Assembly (NCBI GenBank): GCA_020638995.1
Contig: JACKHM010000002.1
Location: forward strand, 372,001 to 436,000
DNA length: 64,000 bases
From: Planctomycetaceae bacterium
GTDB taxonomy: Bacteria > Planctomycetota > Planctomycetia > Pirellulales > Pirellulaceae
Direction: 5' to 3'
The position numbers and the translations under genes were made by a program. Under the pieces are notes generated by a model that ran no database searches, was not told the DNA's origin, and saw only the letters and a list, made by a program, of their open reading frames with translations. Within the stretch, counting starts at the first letter, position 1; each line of letters begins with the position of its first letter. Shown piece by piece: positions 9,747 through 19,496 of the stretch.

Positions 9747-10790
9747 ATGAAGATCGTTGTATTTAGTACCAAGCCGTACGACCGAGAATGCCTCGAAGCT
9801 GCTCGGCCCCAGTTCGCTCACGAACTGAATTACTTTGAGGCTCGGTTGACCTCCGCAACCGTAGAACTTGCGAAGGGGTGTGGTGCGGTGTGCGTATTTG
9901 TCAACGATCAATTGGATGCTTCCGTCCTGAGTGCGCTGGCGGCACAGGGAGTCAAAGTAGTTGCCTTGCGCTGCGCAGGTTTTAATAACATTGACTTATC
10001 AGCGGCGCGGTCCGTTGGAATTCGTGTCGTCCGCGTGCCAGCCTACTCGCCCTATGCGGTTGCGGAACACGCGGTCGGATTAATCCTGACTCTCAATCGC
10101 AAATTGCATAGAGCCTACGGACGGGTTCGTGACGGAAATTTTTACCTGGGTGGCTTGCTCGGTTTCGACATGTTCGGGCGTACTGTAGGCATCGTCGGCA
10201 CAGGCCAGATCGGAACTGTGTTTGCCAAAATCATGTCGGGCTTTGGCTGTAAGCTGCTCGGCTACGACAAATATCCCAGTGACGCCTGTCGCGAGTTGGG
10301 AGTGAAGTACGTTGAATTGTCTCAGTTGTTTGCCGAGTCTGACATCATCTCATTGCATTGCCCGCTGACGCCCGAAACCTATCACTTGGTTTGCGACGAA
10401 ACGATTGTGCAAATGAAGGAGGGCGTGATGATCATCAACACAAGTCGTGGAGCTGTGATTGATACGCAAGCCGTCATTTCAGGATTAAAGAACGGTCGCG
10501 TCGGCCACCTGGGGCTCGACGTCTACGAAGAGGAAGCTGATGTGTTCTTTGAGGACTTATCGAACGAAGTAATTCCGGACGACGTTTTATCTCGACTGCT
10601 GACCTTTCCCAACGTCGTTGTTACCGGCCATCAGGCGTTCTTCACGCGGGACGCTCTGCAGTGCATCGCAGTGACGACGATGCAAAACATCGCCGACATC
10701 GAAGCGGGCCACGCATGCGAGAACGAAGTCTCCGAGGAGAACATCGCAAAATCGAACGTAACGAATACTAAGTTGAGCCAAACGTCATGA
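9747..10790 (+). CDS. ldhA: D-lactate dehydrogenase (2-hydroxyacid dehydrogenase)
   Basis: 347 residues from ATG 9747; a ribosome site AAGGGA lies seven bases upstream, which rules against the GTG at 9732. Features of the fermentative D-LDH are LRCAGFNNIDL, RVPAYSPYAVAEHA, the NAD-binding VGIVGTGQIG, and the catalytic Arg, Glu and His in NTSRGAVID, GLDVYEEEAD and VVVTGHQAFF. It interconverts pyruvate and D-lactate with NADH in the cytoplasm. A C-terminal extension of roughly 20 residues compared with E. coli LdhA is Asn/Ser/Thr-rich and unlikely to matter. Its last 23 bases overlap the convergent pyc gene. It could also act on a related 2-hydroxyacid. Confidence 0.88.
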   Translation: MKIVVFSTKPYDRECLEAARPQFAHELNYFEARLTSATVELAKGCGAVCVFVNDQLDASVLSALAAQGVKVVALRCAGFNNIDLSAARSVGIRVVRVPAYSPYAVAEHAVGLILTLNRKLHRAYGRVRDGNFYLGGLLGFDMFGRTVGIVGTGQIGTVFAKIMSGFGCKLLGYDKYPSDACRELGVKYVELSQLFAESDIISLHCPLTPETYHLVCDETIVQMKEGVMIINTSRGAVIDTQAVISGLKNGRVGHLGLDVYEEEADVFFEDLSNEVIPDDVLSRLLTFPNVVVTGHQAFFTRDALQCIAVTTMQNIADIEAGHACENEVSEENIAKSNVTNTKLSQTS

Positions 10791-13700
10791 GCAGATCGCC
10801 GGTCTCGACTTGAGTTCCTGGATGAACAAAAATCTCTTCGACGGTACCCTCTCGCTCGGCAGCGATGATCGTTTGCATCTTCATGGCTTCGAGCATTAGT
10901 AGCTTTTGGCCTTTGACAACAGCGCTACCGGGCTCGACGGCGACGTTGACGACCATACCCGGCATCGTGGCCGCGACCTGGCGCGAGTCGTTCACATCGG
11001 CCTTTCGCCTGCGCGGTGCTTCAGGCTCCAACTCGCGGTCCGTGACGGTTACTTCTCGCGGTTGGCCGTTTAATTCAAAGAAGACCGTACGCGTTCCGTC
11101 TTCGTGCGGCTCTCCGACCGTCAAAAATCGAATGATCAAAGTTTTACCGGGTTCTATATCGATCGCGATTTCTTCCCCAGGTTCGAGTCCATAGAGAAAC
11201 GCCGGTGTTGGCAAGACGCTCACATCGGAAAAGTGCTGTTGGTGGTTTGCAAATTCGGCGAAGACCTGTGGGTACAGTACGTGGGATAGCACTTCACGAA
11301 TTGAAGGTTCGCGTTCAACCAACGGGCGCACTGCCGTAGCAGCGGCTTCAAAATCCACGTCAGGCATGCTGGCCCCGGGACGCCCCCGAAGCGGTTTCTC
11401 GCCGCGCAGGATTCGCTCGCGCACCTTGCGGGGAAAGCCACCCGGTGTTTGGCCCATGCGCCCGCTGACCAAATCAACCACGGATTGCGGAAAAGCCAAT
11501 TCACGCGTGCCTTCCATCACATCGCTCGCACTCATGTTGTTGGCGATCAGAAACAACGCTAGGTCCCCGACGGCCTTGGATGTCGGCGTGACTTTAACGA
11601 TATCGCCCAACAGCTGATTAACATCGGCATAGATTTGACAGACCTCACTCCAACGGTCAGCCAGTCCCAATGCCCGCGCTTGTTCGAACAGATTGGTGTA
11701 CTGACCGCCAGGCATTTCGTGGTCGTACAAATCCGCTCCGGCCGGTAGCACAGGGCTTTCGAAGGGCGTATAGAAATCTCGCACCGCTCGCCAATATTCT
11801 GCAATTGCGTCGAGTTGCTGTGCAGGCAGGCCTGTATCGCGACCGGTAAACCGAAGGGATTCGACGACGGTGTTCAGATTCGGTTGTGACGTGCCGCCGG
11901 ACAACGGCGCCATCGCAACGTCGGCGATATCAAGCCCGACGCCCGACGCTTTCAGAATTGATGCTGCTTGCACGCCAGCCGTGTCGTGCGTATGAAAATG
12001 AATCGGAATGCCGATCTCCTGGCGCAGTGTCTTGACGAGCAATTCCGCAGCGTACGGCTTACACAATCCGGCCATATCCTTGATGGCCAAAATATGCGCG
12101 CCCATCTTCTCCAATTCCTTCGCCATTTCAACGTAGTATTTCAAGTCGTACTTCGTCCGCTCTGGATTTAGGATGTCGCCGCTATAGCAGATCGCAGCTT
12201 CACAAATCGCACCACTCTTTAATACCGCGTCCATCGCCACTTTCATGTTCGGCACCCAGTTCAGGGCGTCGAACACTCGAAATAAATCGATCCCGGCAAC
12301 GGTTGCTTCTGCGACAAACGCCTTTACGACGTTGTCCGGGTAGTTTGTATACCCAACTGCGTTGGAAGCTCGGAGCAACATCTGGAACAAGATGTTTGGA
12401 ACTCGATCTCGCATGTCTGCGAGGCGCTGCCAGGGACACTCCTTCAGAAATCGCATCGATGTGTCGAAAGTTGCTCCACCCCACATTTCGAGTGAAAACA
12501 GCTCGGGACATTGTCGAGCGTAAGTATCCGCAATTCGCAGTAAATCGTAGGAACGAAGTCGTGTGGCCAGCAACGACTGGTGAGCATCGCGAAACGTCGT
12601 GTCGGTGATCAGCAGCGGCTTGTGACGACGCACCCATTGGGCAAACTTCTCCGGCCCCAACTTCTGGAGTTTCTGACGCATGCCGTCCGGTATCGGCGAC
12701 AGCTTGTCGCTGGTCGGCAAAGGAGCCGCAACGCGCCGCTCGGCCCGTGGCCGGCCCTTGACGAGCGCATTTCCGTTCACCATGGTTTCGGCCAGGTAGT
12801 TTAGTAACTTCGTGGCGCGATCACGGCGGGGTGCGAAGTCAAACAGCTCTGGTGTGTGGTCGATGAAACCGGTTGTGCAGTCACCATTCATGAATGTTGG
12901 GTGCATTACCAATTTAAGCAAGAACGGAATGTTCGTTTTAACACCGCGAATTCGAAACTCCTGCAAACAGCGTTCGATCCGACGCGCTGCATCAGGAAAC
13001 TTTCGCGCCCAGGCCGTGACTTTAACCAGCAGCGAGTCGTAGTAGGGATAGACAACCGCACCAGAAAAAGCCGTGCCCGCGTCGAGTCGAATCCCCATCC
13101 CGCCCGCGGACCTATAGTGCGTGATTCGACCGTAGTCCGGCATGAACTTGTTCGATGCGTCTTCGGTGGTGACTCGACTTTGAATTGCAAAGCCGTGGGT
13201 TGCGATGGACTCTTGCGACGGCAGCCCGATGCGTGGGTCGTCCAGCGGCGCACCTTGAGCGATCAATATCTGCGACTTGACGATGTCAACGCCAGTGACT
13301 TGCTCGGTGACCGTATGCTCGACCTGGATGCGCGGATTAACTTCGATGAAATAGTGCTCGTTCGTATCCGCATCAACCAAGAACTCGACGGTCCCGGCAT
13401 TTGCATAGTTCACTTCTCGGCCAATCGCAATCGCTGCATCGCACAACGCTTCGCGCACTTTCGGGTCCAGATTTGGTGCCGGAGCGATTTCGACGACTTT
13501 CTGATGTCGCCTTTGTACTGAGCAATCTCGCTCGAATAGATGCACAAGATTTTGGTGCTTGTCGCCGAGCAATTGCACTTCGATATGACGAGCACGCTGA
13601 ATGTACTTTTCCACGAAGATGTCAGGACTTCCGAAGGCGGTGAGCGACTCGCGGCGAGCTTGCTCGAAGGCCGACTCAAACTCTGCGGCTTCTCGCACGA

Positions 13701-14217
13701 CTCGCATTCCACGCCCGCCTCCGCCATGCGCGGCCTTGAGTATCACAGGAAAGCCTACCTTTGCGGTCAATTTCTTTCCGTGCTCCGCGTCGCGAATGGC
13801 GCTGCCGCCGCCACCCAGCACTGGCACACCGGCCCTCTCGGCAATCTTACGTGCGGAGATCTTGTCACCCAATTGCTGGAGCGTCTCGACTCGCGGACCG
13901 ACGAAAATGATCCCGGCCTCGTCACAGGCTTGCGCGAATTGCGGATTCTCGGACAGGAATCCATAACCGGGATGAATTGCGTCGATGTCGTACTTTTTGG
14001 CAATCGCGAGAATGCCGTCAATGTTCAGGTAGGCCTGAATCGGCTCCCCCGGCTTGCCAACTTCATACGCTTCGTCAGCTTTGAATCGATGCAACGCGTA
14101 GCGATCTTCGTGTGAGTAGATCGCGACGGTACGAATCCCAAGTTCGTGGGCGCTCCGAAAAATTCGAATCGCAATTTCGCTGCGATTTGCGGCGAGCAAA
14201 CGCTTAATGGTCTTCAT
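10768..14217 (-). CDS. pyc: pyruvate carboxylase
   Basis: 1149 residues from ATG 14217, the standard single-chain length; the frame is open further back to 14394 but that part is not family-like. Domains in order are biotin carboxylase (residues 1-450, with ANRSEIAIRIFRSA, AAHGGGGRGMRVV and FIEVNPRIQVEHTVTE), the HMGL-like carboxyltransferase domain (about 530-830, starting DTTFRDAHQSLLATR), the conserved carboxylase domain, and a C-terminal biotinyl domain with LEAMKMQT. The biotin-accepting Lys is residue 1113. The enzyme makes oxaloacetate from pyruvate, bicarbonate and ATP, refilling the TCA cycle. It converges on ldhA with a 23-bp overlap, so these two pyruvate-consuming genes may interfere with each other's transcription. 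Confidence 0.96.
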   Translation of the reverse strand: MKTIKRLLAANRSEIAIRIFRSAHELGIRTVAIYSHEDRYALHRFKADEAYEVGKPGEPIQAYLNIDGILAIAKKYDIDAIHPGYGFLSENPQFAQACDEAGIIFVGPRVETLQQLGDKISARKIAERAGVPVLGGGGSAIRDAEHGKKLTAKVGFPVILKAAHGGGGRGMRVVREAAEFESAFEQARRESLTAFGSPDIFVEKYIQRARHIEVQLLGDKHQNLVHLFERDCSVQRRHQKVVEIAPAPNLDPKVREALCDAAIAIGREVNYANAGTVEFLVDADTNEHYFIEVNPRIQVEHTVTEQVTGVDIVKSQILIAQGAPLDDPRIGLPSQESIATHGFAIQSRVTTEDASNKFMPDYGRITHYRSAGGMGIRLDAGTAFSGAVVYPYYDSLLVKVTAWARKFPDAARRIERCLQEFRIRGVKTNIPFLLKLVMHPTFMNGDCTTGFIDHTPELFDFAPRRDRATKLLNYLAETMVNGNALVKGRPRAERRVAAPLPTSDKLSPIPDGMRQKLQKLGPEKFAQWVRRHKPLLITDTTFRDAHQSLLATRLRSYDLLRIADTYARQCPELFSLEMWGGATFDTSMRFLKECPWQRLADMRDRVPNILFQMLLRASNAVGYTNYPDNVVKAFVAEATVAGIDLFRVFDALNWVPNMKVAMDAVLKSGAICEAAICYSGDILNPERTKYDLKYYVEMAKELEKMGAHILAIKDMAGLCKPYAAELLVKTLRQEIGIPIHFHTHDTAGVQAASILKASGVGLDIADVAMAPLSGGTSQPNLNTVVESLRFTGRDTGLPAQQLDAIAEYWRAVRDFYTPFESPVLPAGADLYDHEMPGGQYTNLFEQARALGLADRWSEVCQIYADVNQLLGDIVKVTPTSKAVGDLALFLIANNMSASDVMEGTRELAFPQSVVDLVSGRMGQTPGGFPRKVRERILRGEKPLRGRPGASMPDVDFEAAATAVRPLVEREPSIREVLSHVLYPQVFAEFANHQQHFSDVSVLPTPAFLYGLEPGEEIAIDIEPGKTLIIRFLTVGEPHEDGTRTVFFELNGQPREVTVTDRELEPEAPRRRKADVNDSRQVAATMPGMVVNVAVEPGSAVVKGQKLLMLEAMKMQTIIAAEREGTVEEIFVHPGTQVETGDLLMTFGST

Positions 14218-15330
14218 AGGGCTCTGTGCGGGAAAAAAGGCGGAAAACGAAAAAGTAAGGTCGAAACGCCGGTGTTCTCGCGACGGGTGAACTAACTTTG
14301 CGGTGCCTGGCGTGCAACACGGGTAAGTGTCTCTAGAACAGTAAGAATTCACAAGCAGTCTGAAAATAATTGCTCGTTTCGCGGGGTGAGACAATTACCA
14401 GCGCGTTGGTGTAGCTCGTTCCAAGGTCAAAGCGGCCTTGCGGCCTTGGGCCAGCGTGACTGTCCCTGTCGACTGACTTAGGAACACGGGAAAAATAACT
14501 TCGGCGAAACCAAAGTAGCCATCACACTCCGTGGGATGATTAGCAGAAGATATAGCGAAGTTGTTTTTCCCGTGTTCCTTAGCCTGACCACGACTGCTCA
14601 TGTTTCTGAGAGAATTGCGGCTGCGGCTTGATGTCGAGCGCCGAGGCCGCCTCGCAGATCCATAGCAGATGACATCGGGATCAAGCACGCGCCAGCGCTC
14701 CTGACCGCTCCGTCGGACTCAACGATGAATGCGCCGTCAAGCAGCACAAGCACTTTCACTGTCTCTGTCGAGCTTGGGTTAAGTGTGTTGCGCAGGCATC
14801 GGGCGAATCCGTGGAACGGGTTGAGCACCAATTGTTGCGTTTACCGAGATAATTGCCGAGTGTTACCGATGACGAACATCACACCAATCGGATGGGCTTC
14901 ACGACCTTCTGACGCCAACTCGATCGCCAACGAGAGAATGTGCAACCGTACCGCAGGTGGAATTCTCAACACAGTGCGGCCTTACCATTCGCAAAATACG
15001 GCACTGAAATGTAAGTCGCGTTTCGTCACCGAAATGTTACGTCACCGAGAAACTGTTCAACTCTTCTTGTCATAATCCTGTGACACATAGAACTTATCGT
15101 TCCTCATCGACCAATCCACAGTGAAACGGACTTCAGCCAAGCCGATGCAGAAGCGATGGCTAAAGAGATCTAGGAGGTGGCAGGTGTGCGAAATTGGTTA
15201 GTCCGTGCGAGATTGCACATGGATTCGAGACCTTACTGCAGAAGCGGCGGTTATGCAGATAGTCAAGCGTTGCCCGGCGCATCGATTGCGAGCGTAGGTG
15301 GCGTCGCGTGTATTGCGCGTGGCGAGTTTT
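14218..15330. other. 1.1-kb gene-poor region between pyc and the P-type ATPase gene
   Basis: Divergent promoters of pyc and the ATPase gene should lie here. Several short open frames exist on both strands (for example 14395-14688 minus and 14725-15075 plus), but none has a good ribosome site or a recognisable protein. The only clear structure is the 100-bp inverted-repeat element at 14480-14579, annotated separately. I saw no tRNA, riboswitch or transposase remnant. Confidence 0.5.
14480..14579. mobile_element. MITE-like element with 24-bp terminal inverted repeats
   Basis: The two ends, 14480-14503 and 14556-14579, are inverted copies (AGGAACACGGGAAAAA core) with one mismatch in 24 bases, separated by 52 bases; the whole is exactly 100 bp. 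The triplet TTA, or the five bases CTTAG, occurs in direct orientation at both boundaries (14477-14481 and 14578-14582), as expected of a short target duplication. It has no coding capacity. A non-autonomous insertion element is the best reading. A long hairpin RNA or regulatory palindrome is possible, but a 52-base loop is unusual for that. Confidence 0.55.
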
Positions 15331-18060
15331 ATGACACATGGAATTTTCGCGGTGAATCAATTTAAGCAACCAGAAGGGAACTGGCATAGCCTACCGCTGC
15401 GTGAGGTTACGGATCGATTGCGTACCTGCGAGCAAGGGTTAAGCGAGGAGGAGTCAGCACGTCGCTTGAATGCTGTCGGCGCGAATCGACTGCCTCAGGG
15501 CCACTCCGTGAAACTTTGGGTCGTTATACTGCGTCAATTCCAGAGCCCGCTTATCTATATTCTTGGATTGGCTGCCGTCGTGTCGGTGTCGCTTGGCGAC
15601 TGGGAGGACGCTGGGTTTATCGCTGGCGTGTTGGTGTTGAATGCCATGATCGGCGCGTATCAGGAATGGAAAGCGGAGCAAAGTAGCGAAGCGCTCAAGA
15701 AGCTACTTCAGATTCGGGCTTCCGTTCAACGCGATGGCGAAGTTCAGGAGATCAACGCCGAAGCCATTGTGCCCGGCGATGTCGTATGGCTGGAGTCGGG
15801 CAATCGCGTTCCAGCAGATGTCCGCCTCGTCAGGGCTCTGGGGTTGGAGTTGGACGAGTCGCTTCTGACCGGAGAATCTCTGCCTGTAATCAAAGACCCG
15901 TCTTGGCGCGGCGACGAGTCGACACCGGTGGCTGATCGCATCAACATGGCACATGCTGGTTCAATTGTTACGCGAGGCAGAGCGAAGGGGATTGTCGTTG
16001 CGACCGGGGTTGGGACAAGTGTTGGTCAACTTGCTCAAGACGTGCTTGGCGAGGTCGGAGGTAAGCCGCCATTGCTTTTGCGGATGGAGCGTTTCACCCG
16101 CCTGATCGCAGTCGTCGTGCTGAGTGCCTCGGTATTGATTGGCATCTTGGGAGTGGCGATCGGTGGCTACTCAATCGCCGAGATGTTCATGTTCACAGTG
16201 GCCCTTGCGGTTGCCGCGATTCCGGAAGGACTCCCGGTCGCGATGACCATCGCACTGGCGATCGCAACAACGCGAATGGCACGTCGTGGCTTGATCGTGC
16301 GACGGTTAACCGCGGTCGAGGGGCTTGGCAGTTGCACGCTCATTGCGACAGACAAAACCGGGACACTCACTTGCAACGAGCTGACCGTACGCGAGGTCCG
16401 GCTGCCGAACGGCGATGTTTACCACGTATCTGGCGAAGGCTTTGTTCCCATTGGCGAAGTGCTGCGGGATGAGACAGCGATTGACGTTCGCGAGAATCGA
16501 CCGCTTGAATGGTTGGTACAAGCAGGCCTGTTGTGCAACGAAGCGGATCTGCATCCCCGCCATGGTGAATGGGTGTGGCGGGGCGACGCAGTCGACATTG
16601 CGTTACTTACGTTTGGCCAAAAACTGGGCCGGAACTGCGAATCCGCATCCGACCGTTACCCGCAGGTCAATCGAATTCCATTCGAGCCGGAATACCAGTT
16701 CGCGGCGTCGTTCAACCAGGTTGACTCCGAGGTTGCTGTCTTCGTCAAAGGTGCGGCGGAGAGAGTGTTGGCGATGTGTACGCAATCAAGTTACGGTGCA
16801 TTCGACCAAGCCAAGCTCGAAACAGTCGCGATACGAATGGCCGAGCGAGGTTTTCGCGTGCTGGCTCTAGCGGATGGGCGTTTGGAATCTTCGCTTACGT
16901 CCGCTGACGTCCCACCCGCACCCGAGCAATTACGATTCCTCGGTTTTGTCGGAATGATCGATCCGCTCCGAGCGGGGGCAGCAGAAGCCGTTCGCTCTTG
17001 TCATGAGGCGGGAGTTTTGGTCTCGATGATCACCGGAGATCATCGCGTGACCGCAATGGCCATAGCGCGAGATTTGGGACTCGCCGAGCGAGAAGATCAA
17101 GTGATCACGGGCCCGGAACTACTTCAGCGGACCCCGGAGGAATTGCAAGACATCGTGCGACGTATACGTGTGTTCGCTCGTGTCGCTCCCCGGCAAAAAC
17201 TGTTGATCGTCGAGGCCGCTCAGCGAGCCGGTAATTTTGTCGCCGTTACTGGCGACGGAGTGAACGATGCGCCGGCGCTGCAAGCCGCAAATATCGGCGT
17301 TGCGATGGGGAAAAGCGGTACGGATGTCGCGCGCGAAGCGGCGGCACTTGTCATCAGTGATGACAACTTCGCGACGATCGTCGGAGGTATCGAGGAAGGG
17401 CGAGTCGCTTACGACAACATTCGCAAAGTGATCTACTTTCTTCTCTCGACCGGTGCCGCGGAACTTGTGCTAATGGCATTGGCGCTCTCAACGGGAACAC
17501 CCTATCTGCCGCTATTGCCCGTGCAGCTTCTGTGGTTGAATCTCGTGACAAGCGGCATTCAAGACGTCGCACTGGCATTCGAGCCAAACGAAGGAGGCGT
17601 TCTGGAAAGGCCGCCTCGGTCGCCGAATGAACCGATTTTCAATCAACTGATGATCGAACGCACTGTGATCGCGGCGATTGTCATGGGAGGATTTGGCTTC
17701 GCTGCCTTTTGGTGGTTGTTGTCGGACGATCCCAGCGAAGCTGGAGTGAGTGCCGCACGTAATGCGCTGTTATTGCTCATGGTATTGTTCGAAAACATTC
17801 ACATCGGCAATTGCCGATCGGAAACGAAACCGGCCTTAGTCATGTCGCCGTTTCGCAGTCCGATTCTTTTGGCAGGTGCGGTTGCGGCTTTCTTGGTGCA
17901 TTTGGCCGCTATGCATCTGCCAATGACGCAAAGTCTATTGGGTACGGCGCCGATAGGTTGGAAGAGTTGGGGGGCGCTGTTTCTGCTGGCGCTAACAGTC
18001 TTTCCGGCGATGGAATTGCACAAGTGGAGTTGGAGTTGGCGCGAGCGGTTACGGTCATAG
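15331..18060 (+). CDS. P-type cation-transporting ATPase (type II, Ca2+-ATPase-like)
   Basis: 909 residues from ATG 15331; a GTG at 15298 would add 11 residues and neither start has a strong ribosome site. An N-terminal cation-ATPase domain is followed by about ten membrane segments. Key motifs are LLTGES (actuator), AAIPEGLP in membrane segment 4 (ion site), DKTGTLT with the phosphorylated Asp at residue 341, MITGDH, and TGDGVNDAPAL (hinge). This is the SERCA/PMR1-like group that pumps Ca2+ or another divalent cation across the cytoplasmic membrane using ATP. Segment 6 reads LNLVTSGIQDVALAFEP: the Asp that follows NLVT in SERCA (NLVTDG) is Ser here, with an Asp three residues later, so the transported ion is uncertain. 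Confidence 0.9.
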   Translation: MTHGIFAVNQFKQPEGNWHSLPLREVTDRLRTCEQGLSEEESARRLNAVGANRLPQGHSVKLWVVILRQFQSPLIYILGLAAVVSVSLGDWEDAGFIAGVLVLNAMIGAYQEWKAEQSSEALKKLLQIRASVQRDGEVQEINAEAIVPGDVVWLESGNRVPADVRLVRALGLELDESLLTGESLPVIKDPSWRGDESTPVADRINMAHAGSIVTRGRAKGIVVATGVGTSVGQLAQDVLGEVGGKPPLLLRMERFTRLIAVVVLSASVLIGILGVAIGGYSIAEMFMFTVALAVAAIPEGLPVAMTIALAIATTRMARRGLIVRRLTAVEGLGSCTLIATDKTGTLTCNELTVREVRLPNGDVYHVSGEGFVPIGEVLRDETAIDVRENRPLEWLVQAGLLCNEADLHPRHGEWVWRGDAVDIALLTFGQKLGRNCESASDRYPQVNRIPFEPEYQFAASFNQVDSEVAVFVKGAAERVLAMCTQSSYGAFDQAKLETVAIRMAERGFRVLALADGRLESSLTSADVPPAPEQLRFLGFVGMIDPLRAGAAEAVRSCHEAGVLVSMITGDHRVTAMAIARDLGLAEREDQVITGPELLQRTPEELQDIVRRIRVFARVAPRQKLLIVEAAQRAGNFVAVTGDGVNDAPALQAANIGVAMGKSGTDVAREAAALVISDDNFATIVGGIEEGRVAYDNIRKVIYFLLSTGAAELVLMALALSTGTPYLPLLPVQLLWLNLVTSGIQDVALAFEPNEGGVLERPPRSPNEPIFNQLMIERTVIAAIVMGGFGFAAFWWLLSDDPSEAGVSAARNALLLLMVLFENIHIGNCRSETKPALVMSPFRSPILLAGAVAAFLVHLAAMHLPMTQSLLGTAPIGWKSWGALFLLALTVFPAMELHKWSWSWRERLRS

Positions 18061-18208
18061 CGGCGATCAAAGATTTAACCATCACAAAATATGTGCTGTT
18101 GAATTTCACGCTCTCTGCCGCCGAGGGCCTGTTCTTGTGCGCGTCGCCAGTCGCTAAGATAACGCAAATCAGTTCCTCAAGTCTCTTCTAACTCAGGCCT
18201 AGTCTCGC

Positions 18209-19483
18209 ATGAAGAATGTCACAACGCTTGTCCTCGGTGGTGGCCGTGGGACACGATTGTATCCCTTGACCAAGTTTCGCTCGAAGCCCGCGGTGCCGCT
18301 GGCCGCGAAGTATCGATTAATCGATATCCCGTTGTCGAATTGCATCAATAGTGGAATGAATCGTATCTATGTGTTGACGCAGTTCATGTCCGTGAGCTTG
18401 CATCGTCACATTCGGCAGACGTACCGGTTTGACGCCTTTAGCGGCGGCTTTGTCGAGTTGCTGGCGGCTCAACAAACGATGGATGCGGGGACTGACTGGT
18501 ACGAGGGAACAGCCGACGCCGTGCGAAAGAACTTGAAGTACTTTGATCAACCCGGGATAGACTATGTTGTGATCTTGTCCGGCGACCAGTTGTATCGCAT
18601 GGATTACCGCGACATGATCAAGACGCACATGGATACCAAGGCTGACGTAACTATTGCGGCGTTGCCCGTATCACGAAAAGAGGCTGGGTCGCTGGGGGTA
18701 ATGCGGGCCGACGATTCCGGACGCGTAGGTGGCTTTCTGGAAAAGCCGCAAACCGACGAGGAGATCAATCTTGTCCGTACGGATCCTGCTTGGATCGATG
18801 CCCGAGGGATTGAAAGCCGGGGGCGCGAATGCCTCGCCAGCATGGGGATTTATGTGTTCAATCGTAAGTTTTTGGTGGAGGTACTTTCGAAGACAGCGTA
18901 TCAGGACTTTGGCAAGGAAGTCTTTCCTGCGGCATTCCGCTCGCGTCACGTCCAGGCACACCTGTACGACGGTTACTGGGAAGACATCGGTACAATCAAA
19001 GCATTTTTTGATTCGACACTGAGTCTGGCGAGCTCGAATCCTCCCTTCGACTTCTACGTCCCGGATGCACCGATTTACTCTCGAGCGCGCTTCCTCCCAC
19101 CGACCATCGTCGATGGCGCGACGGTCAAAGAGAGCATGATTGCCGACGGTTGCAAGATCGGTCAGGGCGCGCTCATCGAGAACAGTGTGATTGGACTGAG
19201 GTGCCAGATCGGCGAGAACGTGACAATCAGAAACTCGATTGTGATGGGAGCCGACTTCTACGAAGCCGAAAGTCAACGCGATGGCCGAGTTGCGGTCGGT
19301 ATTGGTGAGGGCAGCGTGATCGAAGGTGCGATTCTCGATAAGAACTGCCGAATCGGAAGGAATGTTCGCATTGTTAATGAGGCCGCGGTTGAGAATGGAG
19401 AGGACGGGGACGTCTGTGTGATTCGCGATCACATACCTATCGTTATCAAGGAAGCGACATTAGCAGATGGCTGGAAGCTGTAA
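18209..19483 (+). CDS. glgC: glucose-1-phosphate adenylyltransferase
   Basis: 424 residues. It makes ADP-glucose from glucose-1-phosphate and ATP, the committed step of bacterial glycogen synthesis. The N-terminal nucleotidyltransferase domain has LGGGRGTRLYPLT and KPAVPLAAKYRLIDIPLSN (allosteric and substrate Lys/Arg residues), EGTADAVRKN, and SGDQLYRMDY with its catalytic Asp. The C-terminal third (about residues 300-424) shows isoleucine-patch hexapeptides of a left-handed beta-helix (IGQGALIENSVIG, IGENVTIRNSIV). ATG 18209 is 148 bp after the ATPase gene and pdxH follows after 13 bp, so glgC-pdxH is probably one transcript. No other glycogen gene is in the window. Confidence 0.95.
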   Translation: MKNVTTLVLGGGRGTRLYPLTKFRSKPAVPLAAKYRLIDIPLSNCINSGMNRIYVLTQFMSVSLHRHIRQTYRFDAFSGGFVELLAAQQTMDAGTDWYEGTADAVRKNLKYFDQPGIDYVVILSGDQLYRMDYRDMIKTHMDTKADVTIAALPVSRKEAGSLGVMRADDSGRVGGFLEKPQTDEEINLVRTDPAWIDARGIESRGRECLASMGIYVFNRKFLVEVLSKTAYQDFGKEVFPAAFRSRHVQAHLYDGYWEDIGTIKAFFDSTLSLASSNPPFDFYVPDAPIYSRARFLPPTIVDGATVKESMIADGCKIGQGALIENSVIGLRCQIGENVTIRNSIVMGADFYEAESQRDGRVAVGIGEGSVIEGAILDKNCRIGRNVRIVNEAAVENGEDGDVCVIRDHIPIVIKEATLADGWKL

Positions 19484-19496
19484 AATTGGTTAGAAG

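Noticed and set aside
12856..13521. 221-codon frame on the strand opposite pyc
   Set aside because: A mirror of the pyruvate carboxylase coding sequence; the pyc frame explains the region fully.
14725..15075. 116-codon open frame on the plus strand
   Set aside because: Composition not protein-like (Ser/Thr/Cys scatter), no family, no ribosome site.
18671..19432. 253-codon frame on the strand opposite glgC
   Set aside because: A shadow of glgC codon usage; no start signal.
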